Shown: positions 54,483 through 63,342 of the stretch, piece after piece
Layout of the letters: each line of letters begins with the position of its first letter
How positions within the stretch are numbered: position 1 is the stretch's first letter
Origin: Actinomycetes bacterium
Lineage (GTDB): Bacteria > Actinomycetota > Acidimicrobiia > Acidimicrobiales > Palsa-688
NCBI GenBank assembly: GCA_021808665.1
Contig: JAKBBA010000014.1
Span: forward strand, 14,470-78,469
Length of the DNA: 64,000 nt
Direction of reading: 5' to 3'
Translations under genes and position numbers: made by a program
The notes under the pieces: model-generated
The model's input: only the letters and a program-made list of their open reading frames with translations
The model's database searches: none
What the model was told of the DNA's origin: nothing

Positions 54483-54959
54483 TCAAAAGTCACCGAGATC
54501 GCGCAGCAGTTCCCTGTCCGCGCTCAGCTCGCCGACTGGTATGCCGTGGCGGTAGCCGGCGGCGGCTTCGGCAGGGCTCACGTCTGCGTGGACTGCAGCT
54601 TCGATGTACTCGCCTAGGTGCGGCATGCCGCATATCGTGAGGACTGCTGCGGCGAACCAACTGGCCCGATCGGGGTACTCACGGCCCAGGATGAACCAAC
54701 TTCGACGCGTGACGTGTACCACGGCTGGTCCGTCGAGGCGGTGCAGCTTCCCGTCGAGACGATAGAAGGTCCTCCCGTCGGCAGATATTTCCACCTCGTC
54801 GTAGCCGCCGGGTATTAGCGGCTGTCGCCACCGGATCACGGTGACGGAGCCGGAGATGGAAAAGTCGTAGTCGGCAGGGATCGCCCCGTCGGCTCGCGCG
54901 GAGGCGAGCGCCCAGCGTGCGGAAGGGGTGGGGGGTATCGGCTCGAAGCCGTTGTTCAC
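54483..54959 (-). CDS. Unknown protein with repeated RLDG-type strands
   Basis: 158 residues from GTG 54959. The middle contains TFYRLDGKLHRLDGPAVVHV and SWFILGREYPDRASWFAAA, a pattern of short antiparallel strands (Y-x-x-D-G-K-x-H-R-x-D-G-P-A) resembling MORN-like or phage-type beta repeats. No signal peptide, metal motif or membrane segment. It lies alone between the desaturase and the Rieske oxygenase. I cannot assign a function. Confidence 0.6.
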   Translation of the reverse strand: MNNGFEPIPPTPSARWALASARADGAIPADYDFSISGSVTVIRWRQPLIPGGYDEVEISADGRTFYRLDGKLHRLDGPAVVHVTRRSWFILGREYPDRASWFAAAVLTICGMPHLGEYIEAAVHADVSPAEAAAGYRHGIPVGELSADRELLRDLGDF

Positions 54960-55011
54960 GAGAAGCCGCCCTTCGCCGGTTCGATTTGGCCGTACACGAG
55001 TGCTGTCGATC

Positions 55012-56151
55012 CTAGAGGGGTTTCAAGTCTGGTCGGCCAGAAGCAACCGATGCGGCCGTGATCATCTCGGCGAGGACCCTGCGCAACTCCACCGTCGTGC
55101 GATCGGCTCGGGTGTGTATCTCGCCTAAACCCAGGTCCGGCGCCTGACTTCCATCCCCAGAGGTGTCAGCACGGACAGCGCCAATAAGCGGCAAGGGCAA
55201 GCTACGCATCGCTTCTTGGACCCTCAGGTCCTCGCTTAGAACCTGCACTTCGAAGTCGACCGCCTCTTGCATTCGGGCGGGGTCCCCTCCAAGGTCGTTG
55301 CGCCACAAGACGGAGAAGATGTCGCAGTGCTCCTCGTCCAGCGGGCTGACGAAGAAGCCGATCGTGTTCGTCCCTCCCGCTTCGACGTAGTCGATTCGCA
55401 ACGTCAGGTGAAAGGGAGCCACATAGCGGTACGTCAGGCGCCGGGTCTGGATCAAAGGCCGCTCGCCGCTAGCAACACCGGGATCCTCGCGGTTAGCGAA
55501 CGCGTGCTCGTAACCAGCGGTAAAGCACAGCTGGCCAGGTTCGCGTATTACGTCGAAGCGCCCCACGAGGCGTTCCTCGCCGGCACCGAAAGTGCCGGCG
55601 TGCACGAAAGGAAAATGCGCCGTGTCCAAGAAGTTGTCGGCGAGAAGGCCAGCCCCGGCCCGGGCGCGTACCACTGGCAACTCGCCCCGCGCAAAGGTCG
55701 GGTCATCGTCTTCGGGGACCTCGGGCAGTTCTACACCTGGGAGCGGATCGTCGAGGCAGACGAAGATCATCCCGAGCCGCTCTTGGACCCCGCCGAGGGT
55801 TTCCAGACGCGCCCGGGACGGTATCGGCGTCTCAGGCCCGAGGGCGGGGATCTCGATGCAGTTGCCCGCCGGCGAGTACAGCCATCCGTGGTAGGCGCAT
55901 CGCAGCCCGCCCCCTTCGGAACTCGCGAGGGTAAGTGGCGCTCCCCGGTGCGGGCAACGATCGTAGAAGGCCCTTACCTTCCCTTCCGAGCGGAACAGAA
56001 CGAGGTGCTCTCCCAAGAGCACCGCACCCCTGGGCGCCTCGGAGATCTCAGACGAACGCGCCACCGGATGCCAGCACCGCCGCAGGACCTCATGGGTGTT
56101 TCCGAGAGACGAAGATGGCGCATTCACGCCGGGAGAGCTCATGGCTTCCAT
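55012..56151 (-). CDS. Rieske non-haem iron oxygenase, alpha subunit-like
   Basis: 379 residues; ATG 56142 is an alternative start. Rieske [2Fe-2S] ligands are Cys-His and Cys-His in YDRCPHRGAPL and GGGLRCAYHGW, spaced normally. The catalytic mononuclear iron site is DNFLDTAHFPFVHAGTF (D-x2-H-x4-H pattern). The sequence resembles ring-hydroxylating or O-demethylating oxygenases (vanillate demethylase oxygenase, phenylpropionate dioxygenase group). No reductase or ferredoxin gene is adjacent. It is divergent from a VOC protein gene 110 nt away, which may share its regulation. Confidence 0.85.
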   Translation of the reverse strand: MEAMSSPGVNAPSSSLGNTHEVLRRCWHPVARSSEISEAPRGAVLLGEHLVLFRSEGKVRAFYDRCPHRGAPLTLASSEGGGLRCAYHGWLYSPAGNCIEIPALGPETPIPSRARLETLGGVQERLGMIFVCLDDPLPGVELPEVPEDDDPTFARGELPVVRARAGAGLLADNFLDTAHFPFVHAGTFGAGEERLVGRFDVIREPGQLCFTAGYEHAFANREDPGVASGERPLIQTRRLTYRYVAPFHLTLRIDYVEAGGTNTIGFFVSPLDEEHCDIFSVLWRNDLGGDPARMQEAVDFEVQVLSEDLRVQEAMRSLPLPLIGAVRADTSGDGSQAPDLGLGEIHTRADRTTVELRRVLAEMITAASVASGRPDLKPL

Positions 56152-56261
56152 GATCGGTTAGCGTCTCGAGTGGTGGCAACCTCGCTGCGATGTTCGTGTA
56201 GAAACTGCCCTCATCCGTCCCCCCCGACTCCCGTGGGCTGGATGCTCTGGAGGTCACAGCG

Positions 56262-56960
56262 TTGACGTGGATGAGGTTGCGCCAGGTGGCGATCATAGTG
56301 TCCGACCTCGATTCGACCGTCGAAGCACTCGGCGACACCCTGGGACTAAAAGTCGCCTTTCGCGATCCGTCTGTCGGAGCGTTCGGGCTGCGAAACGCCG
56401 TACTGCCGGTCGGCTCGCAGTTCGTGGAGATCCTCTCGCCTATCAGGGAAGGCACCGCAGCTGGACGACAACTTGACCGGGCCGGCGGTGACACCGGCTA
56501 CATGGTGATCATGCATACAGACGATCACACGACCGTTCGCAACCGTGTGCGGGACATGGGCATCCGTGTCGCGTTCGAAGCAGACCACGACGGCTTGCAG
56601 ATCATGCAGCTTCACCCTTCCGACACGGCCGGGTCGTTCTTGGAGATCGACTTCCAACCTGGAGGTGACGACCCTGATGGACCTTGGGCACCGGCTGGCC
56701 CGGACTGGCAGTCGAAAGTGGATCGTTCCAAGGTTGACGCCATCTCCGCTCTGAAAGTCTCCAGCATCGATCCCGGTGCGACTTGCAGACGCTGGGCGGA
56801 GATCCTCGGTGTGCCCTGGGACGATTTGAGCGTAAAAGTCGAAAATGCGACTGTCCACTTTGAGCACGGCGAACGCGAGGGACTGGTCGAGGTTCTCCTG
56901 CATCGATCCGGGCGTGTGCGACCGACGGCGCTCACCTTTGGCAGCGTGACATTCGCCTGA
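56262..56960 (+). CDS. VOC (glyoxalase/dioxygenase fold) protein
   Basis: 232 residues; TTG 56262 or ATG 56271 starts. It consists of two tandem beta-alpha-beta-beta-beta modules: RLRQVAIIVSDLDSTVEALG, then FVEILSPIREGTAAGRQL and GYMVIMHTDDHTTVRNRVRD in the first, and ISALKVSSIDPGATCRRWAE with GVPWDDLSVKVENATVHFEH in the second. The metal-binding Glu/His positions of extradiol or glyoxalase members are only partly recognisable. Function unknown; co-regulation with the divergent Rieske gene is likely. Confidence 0.75.
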   Translation: MTWMRLRQVAIIVSDLDSTVEALGDTLGLKVAFRDPSVGAFGLRNAVLPVGSQFVEILSPIREGTAAGRQLDRAGGDTGYMVIMHTDDHTTVRNRVRDMGIRVAFEADHDGLQIMQLHPSDTAGSFLEIDFQPGGDDPDGPWAPAGPDWQSKVDRSKVDAISALKVSSIDPGATCRRWAEILGVPWDDLSVKVENATVHFEHGEREGLVEVLLHRSGRVRPTALTFGSVTFA

Positions 56961-56984
56961 CCACCTTGGCCTGTGCTTCGACTT

Positions 56985-59921
56985 TTACGCTGGGGCCTCG
57001 CCGGGCCTTCCGAACAGGTAGCCCTGCATCAGGTCCACTCCAAGCCCTGTAAGCACAGCGGCCTGTTCGGGGGTCTCGACTCCTTCCGACACTACCGACA
57101 GCCCGAGGGAGTGGGCGAGTGACACTATCCCCGAAACGAGTGTGCAGTCGGACTCGGCGTCTTGGATCGCCGACACGAACGACCTGTCGACCTTCAACAC
57201 GTCGAAGGGGAACTGGTCAAGATACGATAACGACGAGTAGCCGGTACCGAAATCGTCGATTGCCAGTCCAACTCCCAAGGCTTTGATGTCAGCGAGAACT
57301 TCGGCCGCCGAGGTTATGTTCTGGATTAGTGAAGACTCTGTGACCTCCACGTAAAGAGCGGACGCTTCCAGGCCTGTATGCTCCAAAACAGCCTGGACGG
57401 TCGCCACCAGTCCTGGTTCTGACACTTGTCGGCCGGACAAGTTGACGGAGAGGCGGGCCCTGTTACCAGCTTTTCTCCAGCGGACAGCCGCTTCGGCGGC
57501 TTGGCGCAGCACCCATTTGCCTATCTCCACGATCAGGCCGGCTTCCTCGGCTACCGGAATGAACGTCGACGGGGGAATGTCGCCCCGGGTCGGGTGCTTC
57601 CAGCGCAGGAGCGCCTCATATGAGGTCACCTTCCTCCTGCGGTTCACGATCGGCTGGTAGACGACATAAAGCTCGTTCCTGGCAAGAGCGCCGGCTAGGT
57701 CCTCTCGCATCTCCTGGCGGTCTCGCGCGCGGACTCTCAACTCGTCGTCGAAGATCTCCGCCCTGTTACCGCCTGCCTGCTTAGCGGCGTACATGGCCAG
57801 GTCAGCGCAGGCGAGACCCTCCGCTTTGAGCTTCGTCGAGTCGACGATCGCCACGCCGAGAGAAGCAGTGAGAGCCACGGAGTGTCTTCCACCGTCAGCG
57901 TCGGGAACCTTGGTAGGGCACCGTAACTGCTCGAGGATGTCGCCGGCTATCCCAAGGGCGGCCTGGGTGGTTTCTACCCCCGGGCACACTACGACGAACT
58001 CGTCACCGCCGAGCCTGCCCACTTCGAAACCTTCTCTGGAGGCGATGGCCGACAGGCGACCTGCGACTGAGGCTAGGACCGCATCGCCGACGCCGTGACC
58101 CAGTGAGTCGTTTATGAACTTGAAGGAGTCGAGGTCGGCGAACAGCACCGCCACTGAACCAGGGTGGTCCGCGGCAAGGCGGCGCATCCGTTCCTCCATC
58201 CCCGACCTGTTAGGGAGCCCGGTCAGGTGGTCGTGGGTCGCAGCGTGGGCGAGCTGCTCACGGGCGCTTTTGGTCTCAGTCACGTCGGTTATGGAGCATA
58301 CGGTCGAGTAGCGCCCGGCGCCGTCGGGTCCGCCGAGCGCCCTCGAGTTCACCGATATCCACACCACGCCTTCGGGGGTGACCACGCCGCACACCTCGTT
58401 CGTGCTCGGCTCGCCAGTCAGCACCGTTCTCACCGCCGGCCAGTCGCCTGCGTCGAGAGCCCTACCTTCCGGGCTGATCAAGCTCCAGCGCATCTCGGTG
58501 AAGTGGCAACCTGCCGCCGGGGTAGTGAGGTGCAAGATACGCTCGGCCGCGGCGTTGGCGAACTCGACCTTACCGTCACCTGCGATCACCAGGACCCCCT
58601 CGTCGAGGGCGGCGACTACAGCAGAGTGGCGGTCTTGGAGCTCGCGATGCGCTTCCTCGCTGACCTTGCGGGCTGTAACGTCGGTGATAAGCAGGATGCA
58701 GCCGGTGGCCGTACCCACCTCGTCGCGTAGCAACGAGATGGACAAGTGCGCCGGGAACCACTCCCCGGTGGCACGGACCATCTCGGCTTCATGGGCGAAT
58801 CTTCCCCGCCGTGAAAGCTGGCGCCACGCCTGTCCGGCTATCTGCTCCGAGCCGACGAAGACCGCGCTCAGAGGCTGGCCGACGACTTCCTCGGACCTCC
58901 TGGCGAAGATCTCCTCAGCACCACGCGACCACGACGTGATCTTTAGGTCCTTGAAGCGCTTTCCTTCCGCCACGACGACAGCGTCCGAGATCGCGTCGAC
59001 GAGAGCTGCCTGAGCCCGCAGCTTCTTCTCCACCTCCTTGCGTTCGGTGATCACCCGAGCGACTGCCTGGAAAGCCGGACGCCCACCCCACACCGTGGCT
59101 ATCGAGGTTGCCTCGATGTCGAACTCGGTCCCGTCGAGAGCTACCGCCTTCTCCTCGGCGAACTGGGCTGGTTGGTTGGTCGCAGACATCCCGGCGAGAC
59201 GCTCGCTGAAAGTCACCCTCGACTCAGGGGCAAGAAAGTCGAGTATTGGCATTCCGATCAGGCAGTCATCGGTCGGGCATCGAGCATGCCGCTTCGCCGC
59301 CCTGTTGGCATACACGATCTTCCCGTCTTGGTGTACGAGAATTATGTCGGGGCTGACCTCGGCAAGAGCACGGTAGGACTCGGCCAGCTCTGGCGGTTCG
59401 ATTCTCCGTTCGGTGCTGGTGAGCCCGATCGTGCCTACGAGCCCGGCGCTCTCCGGAACCTCAAGCCACAGCGCGCTCAAGGTTGCAGGGATACCGGCCC
59501 CGGAATTGGTGTCCAAGCGCAGCGGAAACTGCAAAGTGGACCCTGGGCCCACCGGAGCCTTCAGGGCCGCTTCCAGAGCGGAGCGCCATGGTTCGGAGAC
59601 CACAGCCAGGAGGTCGTCAAGATGCTGGAACTCCTCGCGAGCTCGCCCTAACAGACTCTCCAAACTTGGAGTTATTTCGATTTTTTCAATGTTATTCAAA
59701 GCATCGACGAAAAAGGCTGCCAGGCCGAGGCCGTCGAGAACATCGACGAGAGTCCTCCCTGCGATGCTCGGAGGCCAGCCACCGGGTGAGCCAGGCTCGT
59801 TTCGTCCGTTGTAGCCTTCGACGGGTGCGTCGAACGTGTCAGGGGAGGGCCATGTCGCGCACGAGCCTAGAAGCTCCTCAAGAACCTTCGTCTGTCCGCC
59901 TGCCTTGAGCACGTCCCGCAC
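56985..59921 (-). CDS. PAS-GGDEF-EAL protein, c-di-GMP turnover
   Basis: 978 residues from GTG 59921, which has AGGAGG 7 nt upstream; the frame is open to 59966 but has no other ribosome site there. Three to four PAS-like sensor domains occupy about residues 45-555 (for example SPDIILVHQDGKIVYANRAA and LLVIAGDGKVEFANAAAERI-like segments). GGDEF follows with the intact motif VGRLGGDEFVVV, then EAL with SYEALLRWKHPTRGDIPPS and IDDFGTGYSSLSYLDQFPFD. Both catalytic signatures are complete, so it could make and degrade c-di-GMP, with direction set by the PAS sensors. Confidence 0.88.
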   Translation of the reverse strand: MRDVLKAGGQTKVLEELLGSCATWPSPDTFDAPVEGYNGRNEPGSPGGWPPSIAGRTLVDVLDGLGLAAFFVDALNNIEKIEITPSLESLLGRAREEFQHLDDLLAVVSEPWRSALEAALKAPVGPGSTLQFPLRLDTNSGAGIPATLSALWLEVPESAGLVGTIGLTSTERRIEPPELAESYRALAEVSPDIILVHQDGKIVYANRAAKRHARCPTDDCLIGMPILDFLAPESRVTFSERLAGMSATNQPAQFAEEKAVALDGTEFDIEATSIATVWGGRPAFQAVARVITERKEVEKKLRAQAALVDAISDAVVVAEGKRFKDLKITSWSRGAEEIFARRSEEVVGQPLSAVFVGSEQIAGQAWRQLSRRGRFAHEAEMVRATGEWFPAHLSISLLRDEVGTATGCILLITDVTARKVSEEAHRELQDRHSAVVAALDEGVLVIAGDGKVEFANAAAERILHLTTPAAGCHFTEMRWSLISPEGRALDAGDWPAVRTVLTGEPSTNEVCGVVTPEGVVWISVNSRALGGPDGAGRYSTVCSITDVTETKSAREQLAHAATHDHLTGLPNRSGMEERMRRLAADHPGSVAVLFADLDSFKFINDSLGHGVGDAVLASVAGRLSAIASREGFEVGRLGGDEFVVVCPGVETTQAALGIAGDILEQLRCPTKVPDADGGRHSVALTASLGVAIVDSTKLKAEGLACADLAMYAAKQAGGNRAEIFDDELRVRARDRQEMREDLAGALARNELYVVYQPIVNRRRKVTSYEALLRWKHPTRGDIPPSTFIPVAEEAGLIVEIGKWVLRQAAEAAVRWRKAGNRARLSVNLSGRQVSEPGLVATVQAVLEHTGLEASALYVEVTESSLIQNITSAAEVLADIKALGVGLAIDDFGTGYSSLSYLDQFPFDVLKVDRSFVSAIQDAESDCTLVSGIVSLAHSLGLSVVSEGVETPEQAAVLTGLGVDLMQGYLFGRPGEAPA

Positions 59922-60072
59922 GCCGAATCCTCCTACCACAGGAGTATCGGCAAGTCGATGAAGCAACTTTCAGGCCACTTCGGCCTTTTCCCATATCAGG
60001 ACCTTCGGCCAACCCAAGGCGATCTCAGGCTAAGGGCTCGGAGCCTCCCGGTGCGCCATAAGTCCGCTGGCG

Positions 60073-61251
60073 CTACAAGTCCGTTGGGGCGTACACTATG
60101 GCCGAGTTGAACCCGCCCATCCCGATAGCTGACTTGAGCACGAGACCGTCACGGCGCGGCAGCGGGCCGGCAGCGAGAGCAGGGTAGGCGGCCGCAACCG
60201 GTTGAACCGAGAGCATCGTTCCCCGTTCCAAGCCGAGTAGCGCCAGAACACCTTCCACTCCCGCCGACGCACCTTGGCAGTGCCCTGTGAGTGGCTTGGT
60301 CGCCAGGAAAGTGACATCGGGATCAAGCACCTTCTCTGCGACGCCTATCTCCGAGGCGTCGTTTTGCGCTGTGCCAGTACCGTGCGTGTAAAGGTAGCTA
60401 ACATCGCGCCGGCCTACCTCGGCCGCTGCGAGCGCCCCCTCGAAGGTGTTGACGAGCTCAGTTAGGTCGGGGTTGAGCGCGATCGGATGGTAAGGGTCTT
60501 GGACCATCGATCCCCCGAGGAGCAGGCCGTAAGGCCCGTCGGATCGGGACGAAACGATCAGCGTGGTGGCAGCCTCTCCTACCACGAAGCCCGAGGAGCC
60601 AGCTTGGAACGGTCGGCAGACGTCGAGAGGGTCACCTTTGACAGCGAGAGCTCCCATCTTGTGGAACTGGTCGGCGTCCTCCGGAAGAGCAGAGAAGTCG
60701 CACGCGGCGACAATGACGTCCGTAGCGAAGCCGCTTTTCAGCCATTGCCATGCCAGGACCAAAGCCACGTTGGTAGCGGCGCAAGCGGCCTGGATGTTCA
60801 TAACCGGCCCCCCTGAGAATCCAAGGTCGCGCAGCAGCACAGCCGGTGCTGTCGACGGGATCAGACCAAGGTAGTCCCGGTTGCGCATTCGGCCGTGGTG
60901 CTCACCCAGATAGCTCCTGCGGTATTCCACGTCGCCGACAGATCCGGCGCCGATCAATCCCACCCGCTGTCCGGGGATCCAGCCGCGATTCCGAGCGTCG
61001 GCGACGGCCTCTCGGGTTGCGTAGAACAGAGCGCGGCCGTATCGCGACGGATGGTCCAGCACCGGAGCTCCCGAGGGTTGGGGGGCCGGTCGGGCCGCAA
61101 GGTACTCGCGTCCGTCCACCGATACCATTTTCACCGCGGAACGGCCGGAGAGAACCCCCTCCCACAGGTGCTCCTTCCCCCAGCCGTAGCCGGTGACAGC
61201 CCCGAGACCGCAGATGCCAGGGTTGGTGTTGGGATTCGATAGAGCGGACAT
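60073..61251 (-). CDS. Beta-ketoacyl-ACP synthase (KAS I/II type)
   Basis: 392 residues from ATG 61251, preceded by GAGGGAGGG and a -10-like TATGAT (61319-61314) about 60 nt upstream. Thiolase fold with the Cys-His-His triad: NIQAACAATNVALVLAW, THGTGTAQNDASEIGVAEKV, and KPLTGHCQGASAGVEGVL. C-terminal KSAIGMGGFNSAIVYAP is the FabF/FabB Gly motif. It condenses acyl chains with malonyl-ACP. It stands alone on its strand between the diguanylate cyclase gene and the kinase. Confidence 0.85.
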   Translation of the reverse strand: MSALSNPNTNPGICGLGAVTGYGWGKEHLWEGVLSGRSAVKMVSVDGREYLAARPAPQPSGAPVLDHPSRYGRALFYATREAVADARNRGWIPGQRVGLIGAGSVGDVEYRRSYLGEHHGRMRNRDYLGLIPSTAPAVLLRDLGFSGGPVMNIQAACAATNVALVLAWQWLKSGFATDVIVAACDFSALPEDADQFHKMGALAVKGDPLDVCRPFQAGSSGFVVGEAATTLIVSSRSDGPYGLLLGGSMVQDPYHPIALNPDLTELVNTFEGALAAAEVGRRDVSYLYTHGTGTAQNDASEIGVAEKVLDPDVTFLATKPLTGHCQGASAGVEGVLALLGLERGTMLSVQPVAAAYPALAAGPLPRRDGLVLKSAIGMGGFNSAIVYAPTDL

Positions 61252-61360
61252 TCCGACCCTCCCTCGTATTTGACCTCGACTCGCCCGGGGCCTGGAGACG
61301 GGCTCCGATTTCGATCATACCCGCGCCGGCCCCACGCTGCTAGGGCCTGGGTTTGGGCTT

Positions 61361-63271
61361 TCAGCCTGTTACTAGTGTGACCGAGCTTCCGTAGAGAACC
61401 TCGGTGCCCGATGCCGGTGATGTCGCCGTGACCGAATTGATCGGGTTGCCGTTAGTGCCGGCAACTCCGAGACCGTCCGCAGCGAGGGCCTGCACGGCGG
61501 AGCCGACAGAATCCCCTGCCACGTTAGGGACGCTGACGTAGTGTGGCCCGAGGGACACGTCCACGGCGACTTGGGATCCGACCGTGACCTCGGACCCGCT
61601 AGAGGGGCTCAGAGATATCACGTCGCCTTTGGGTACGGTAGTGCTGTAGTCACTGGTCTCAGTGGCCACCAATCCGGCCGCCTTCAGTGCGCTCTGAACG
61701 GCGCTCAAGGGGGCGCCGGCGGCCAGCGACGGGACCGCCACTTGGGGCTTGCCCGACGAGACCACGATACTGACCGACTGTCCCGGCAGCAGCGTGCCCG
61801 ACGACGGGCTCGACGATACGACGTCACCTGCCGGGACGGTCATCGACGAGACTTCCGGCGCCAGCACGTAGCGCAGCCCGAGTGCAACCAGCGCCTGCTC
61901 GGCGGCTTGCTTGGTGTCACCGGCGACGTCGGGCACTCGCACCGGCTCCGGGCCGAGGGAGACCACGACGCTGATCGTCTTACCCTCGTCGATGCGCCCC
62001 TGCGACGGGCTTTGACTTATTACGTCGCCTGCTATGTAGCGGGAGCTGTAGACGCTTGAGCTGACGCCGAGATGCAAGTGCAAGCGGCTTAGCGCAGCCG
62101 CGGCTTGCGGGCGAGATTCCCCAACTATGTCGGGAACAGGATGGCTTGCCGGCGCAAGACGGCCGGTGGCCGCCGCCCACGCCACAGCACCTCCACCCAA
62201 CAGGACTATGGCGGCTGCCGCCGCGGCTAAAAGCTTGCGAGTCGATCGGCGGGATCTGACCTGCTGGCCGTCCCCTCCGGCGGCGTCGTCTGCCATCCGG
62301 TCCCCGGCATCGACGACCGCCTGCGGCGGTGCGGCATCGTCGAATAGCCGAGGGCGACCCCCCATCTCGGTCGGATCGACCAGGTCGGTGCTCCCAGGGT
62401 CGAAGTCCACCGTGGGCCGCAACGCCAGCGGTGCCGGCTTGGGAAGCCTTACGCTGACCTCGCTCAGCGCGTCGGCGAGACCAGCTGCGTCGATGCGCCC
62501 GGCGGGATCCCTACTACCTGCCGCTTCCAGGATCGAAGTCAACGGCCCTGCCGCTTCGGGAACGGGCATGTCCGCACCGGCTCGCAGCGCGAGGGTACCC
62601 AAAGGGGTGTCGCCGACCAGGGGGACCTCTCCGCTCAATGCTTCGGCGAGGACCACCGCGAGGGAGTACACGTCGGCCTTAGCGTCTAGGTGCCCGGCGC
62701 TGAGCGTTTCGGGCGCCGCGTAACGTCCGGTACCGACGACAGCGCCGGTCGGTTCGGTGAGGGCCGCTTCGGCGAGAGCCCTGGCCAAACCGAAGTCGGC
62801 TATGTAGACACGCCCCTCGTCGTCGAATATCAGGTTCGCCGGTTTGATGTCCCTGTGAACCAGGCCCTGGCGGTGGGCGTGAGCGAGCGCCCGGGCGACG
62901 TCAGCCCCGACGGCAGCCGCTTGACCTGGAGACAGCCTCGAGCCCTGGTCGAGAATCGCCCTCAGGCTGCCGCCCTCCAGCAACTCCATTACCAGGTACG
63001 GTCCAGCCTCGTCGCGACCGGAGTCGTACAAACGAAGGATGTTCGGGTGACGCAGGGATGCCACGGTTCGGGCTTCAGCCTCGAAGCGCGCCAAGAAGGC
63101 CGGTTCGCCAGCGAGTGCCGGGTGCAGCAACTTGACCGCCACTTTTCTCCTGAGCTTCGTATCCTCCGCCACGTAAACGTGGGCGGAGGCGCCGACGCCC
63201 AGCGGGCGCGTCAGACGGTACCTCTCCCCGAGAACCCGACCGACCAAGTCGTCGATGCGCGACGTCACCAC
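61361..63271 (-). CDS. pknB: Ser/Thr protein kinase with PASTA repeats (PknB-like)
   Basis: 636 residues from GTG 63271. Kinase domain about residues 16-275: Gly-rich loop LGVGASAHVYVAE, VAVKLLHP Lys, catalytic HRDIKPANLIFDD and DFGLARALAEAAL. Cytoplasmic linker, then one membrane helix LLAAAAAAIVLLGGGAVAWAA around 348-370, then four PASTA repeats to the end (repeating VPDIVGE/VPDVAGDTKQAAEQALVALG/VPSLAAGAPLSAVQSALKAAG/VPNVAGDSVGSAVQALAADG patterns). Actinobacterial PASTA kinases sense muropeptides and control wall growth and division. It is upstream of the ligA gene on the same strand with 71 nt between. Confidence 0.92.
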   Translation of the reverse strand: MVTSRIDDLVGRVLGERYRLTRPLGVGASAHVYVAEDTKLRRKVAVKLLHPALAGEPAFLARFEAEARTVASLRHPNILRLYDSGRDEAGPYLVMELLEGGSLRAILDQGSRLSPGQAAAVGADVARALAHAHRQGLVHRDIKPANLIFDDEGRVYIADFGLARALAEAALTEPTGAVVGTGRYAAPETLSAGHLDAKADVYSLAVVLAEALSGEVPLVGDTPLGTLALRAGADMPVPEAAGPLTSILEAAGSRDPAGRIDAAGLADALSEVSVRLPKPAPLALRPTVDFDPGSTDLVDPTEMGGRPRLFDDAAPPQAVVDAGDRMADDAAGGDGQQVRSRRSTRKLLAAAAAAIVLLGGGAVAWAAATGRLAPASHPVPDIVGESRPQAAAALSRLHLHLGVSSSVYSSRYIAGDVISQSPSQGRIDEGKTISVVVSLGPEPVRVPDVAGDTKQAAEQALVALGLRYVLAPEVSSMTVPAGDVVSSSPSSGTLLPGQSVSIVVSSGKPQVAVPSLAAGAPLSAVQSALKAAGLVATETSDYSTTVPKGDVISLSPSSGSEVTVGSQVAVDVSLGPHYVSVPNVAGDSVGSAVQALAADGLGVAGTNGNPINSVTATSPASGTEVLYGSSVTLVTG

Positions 63272-63342
63272 GCTGTGAGGCTACCCTCCGCTGTCTCGCT
63301 AGACGCGGATGTCGCCCGTCAACGTCGGCAGTCGCGACGCTC

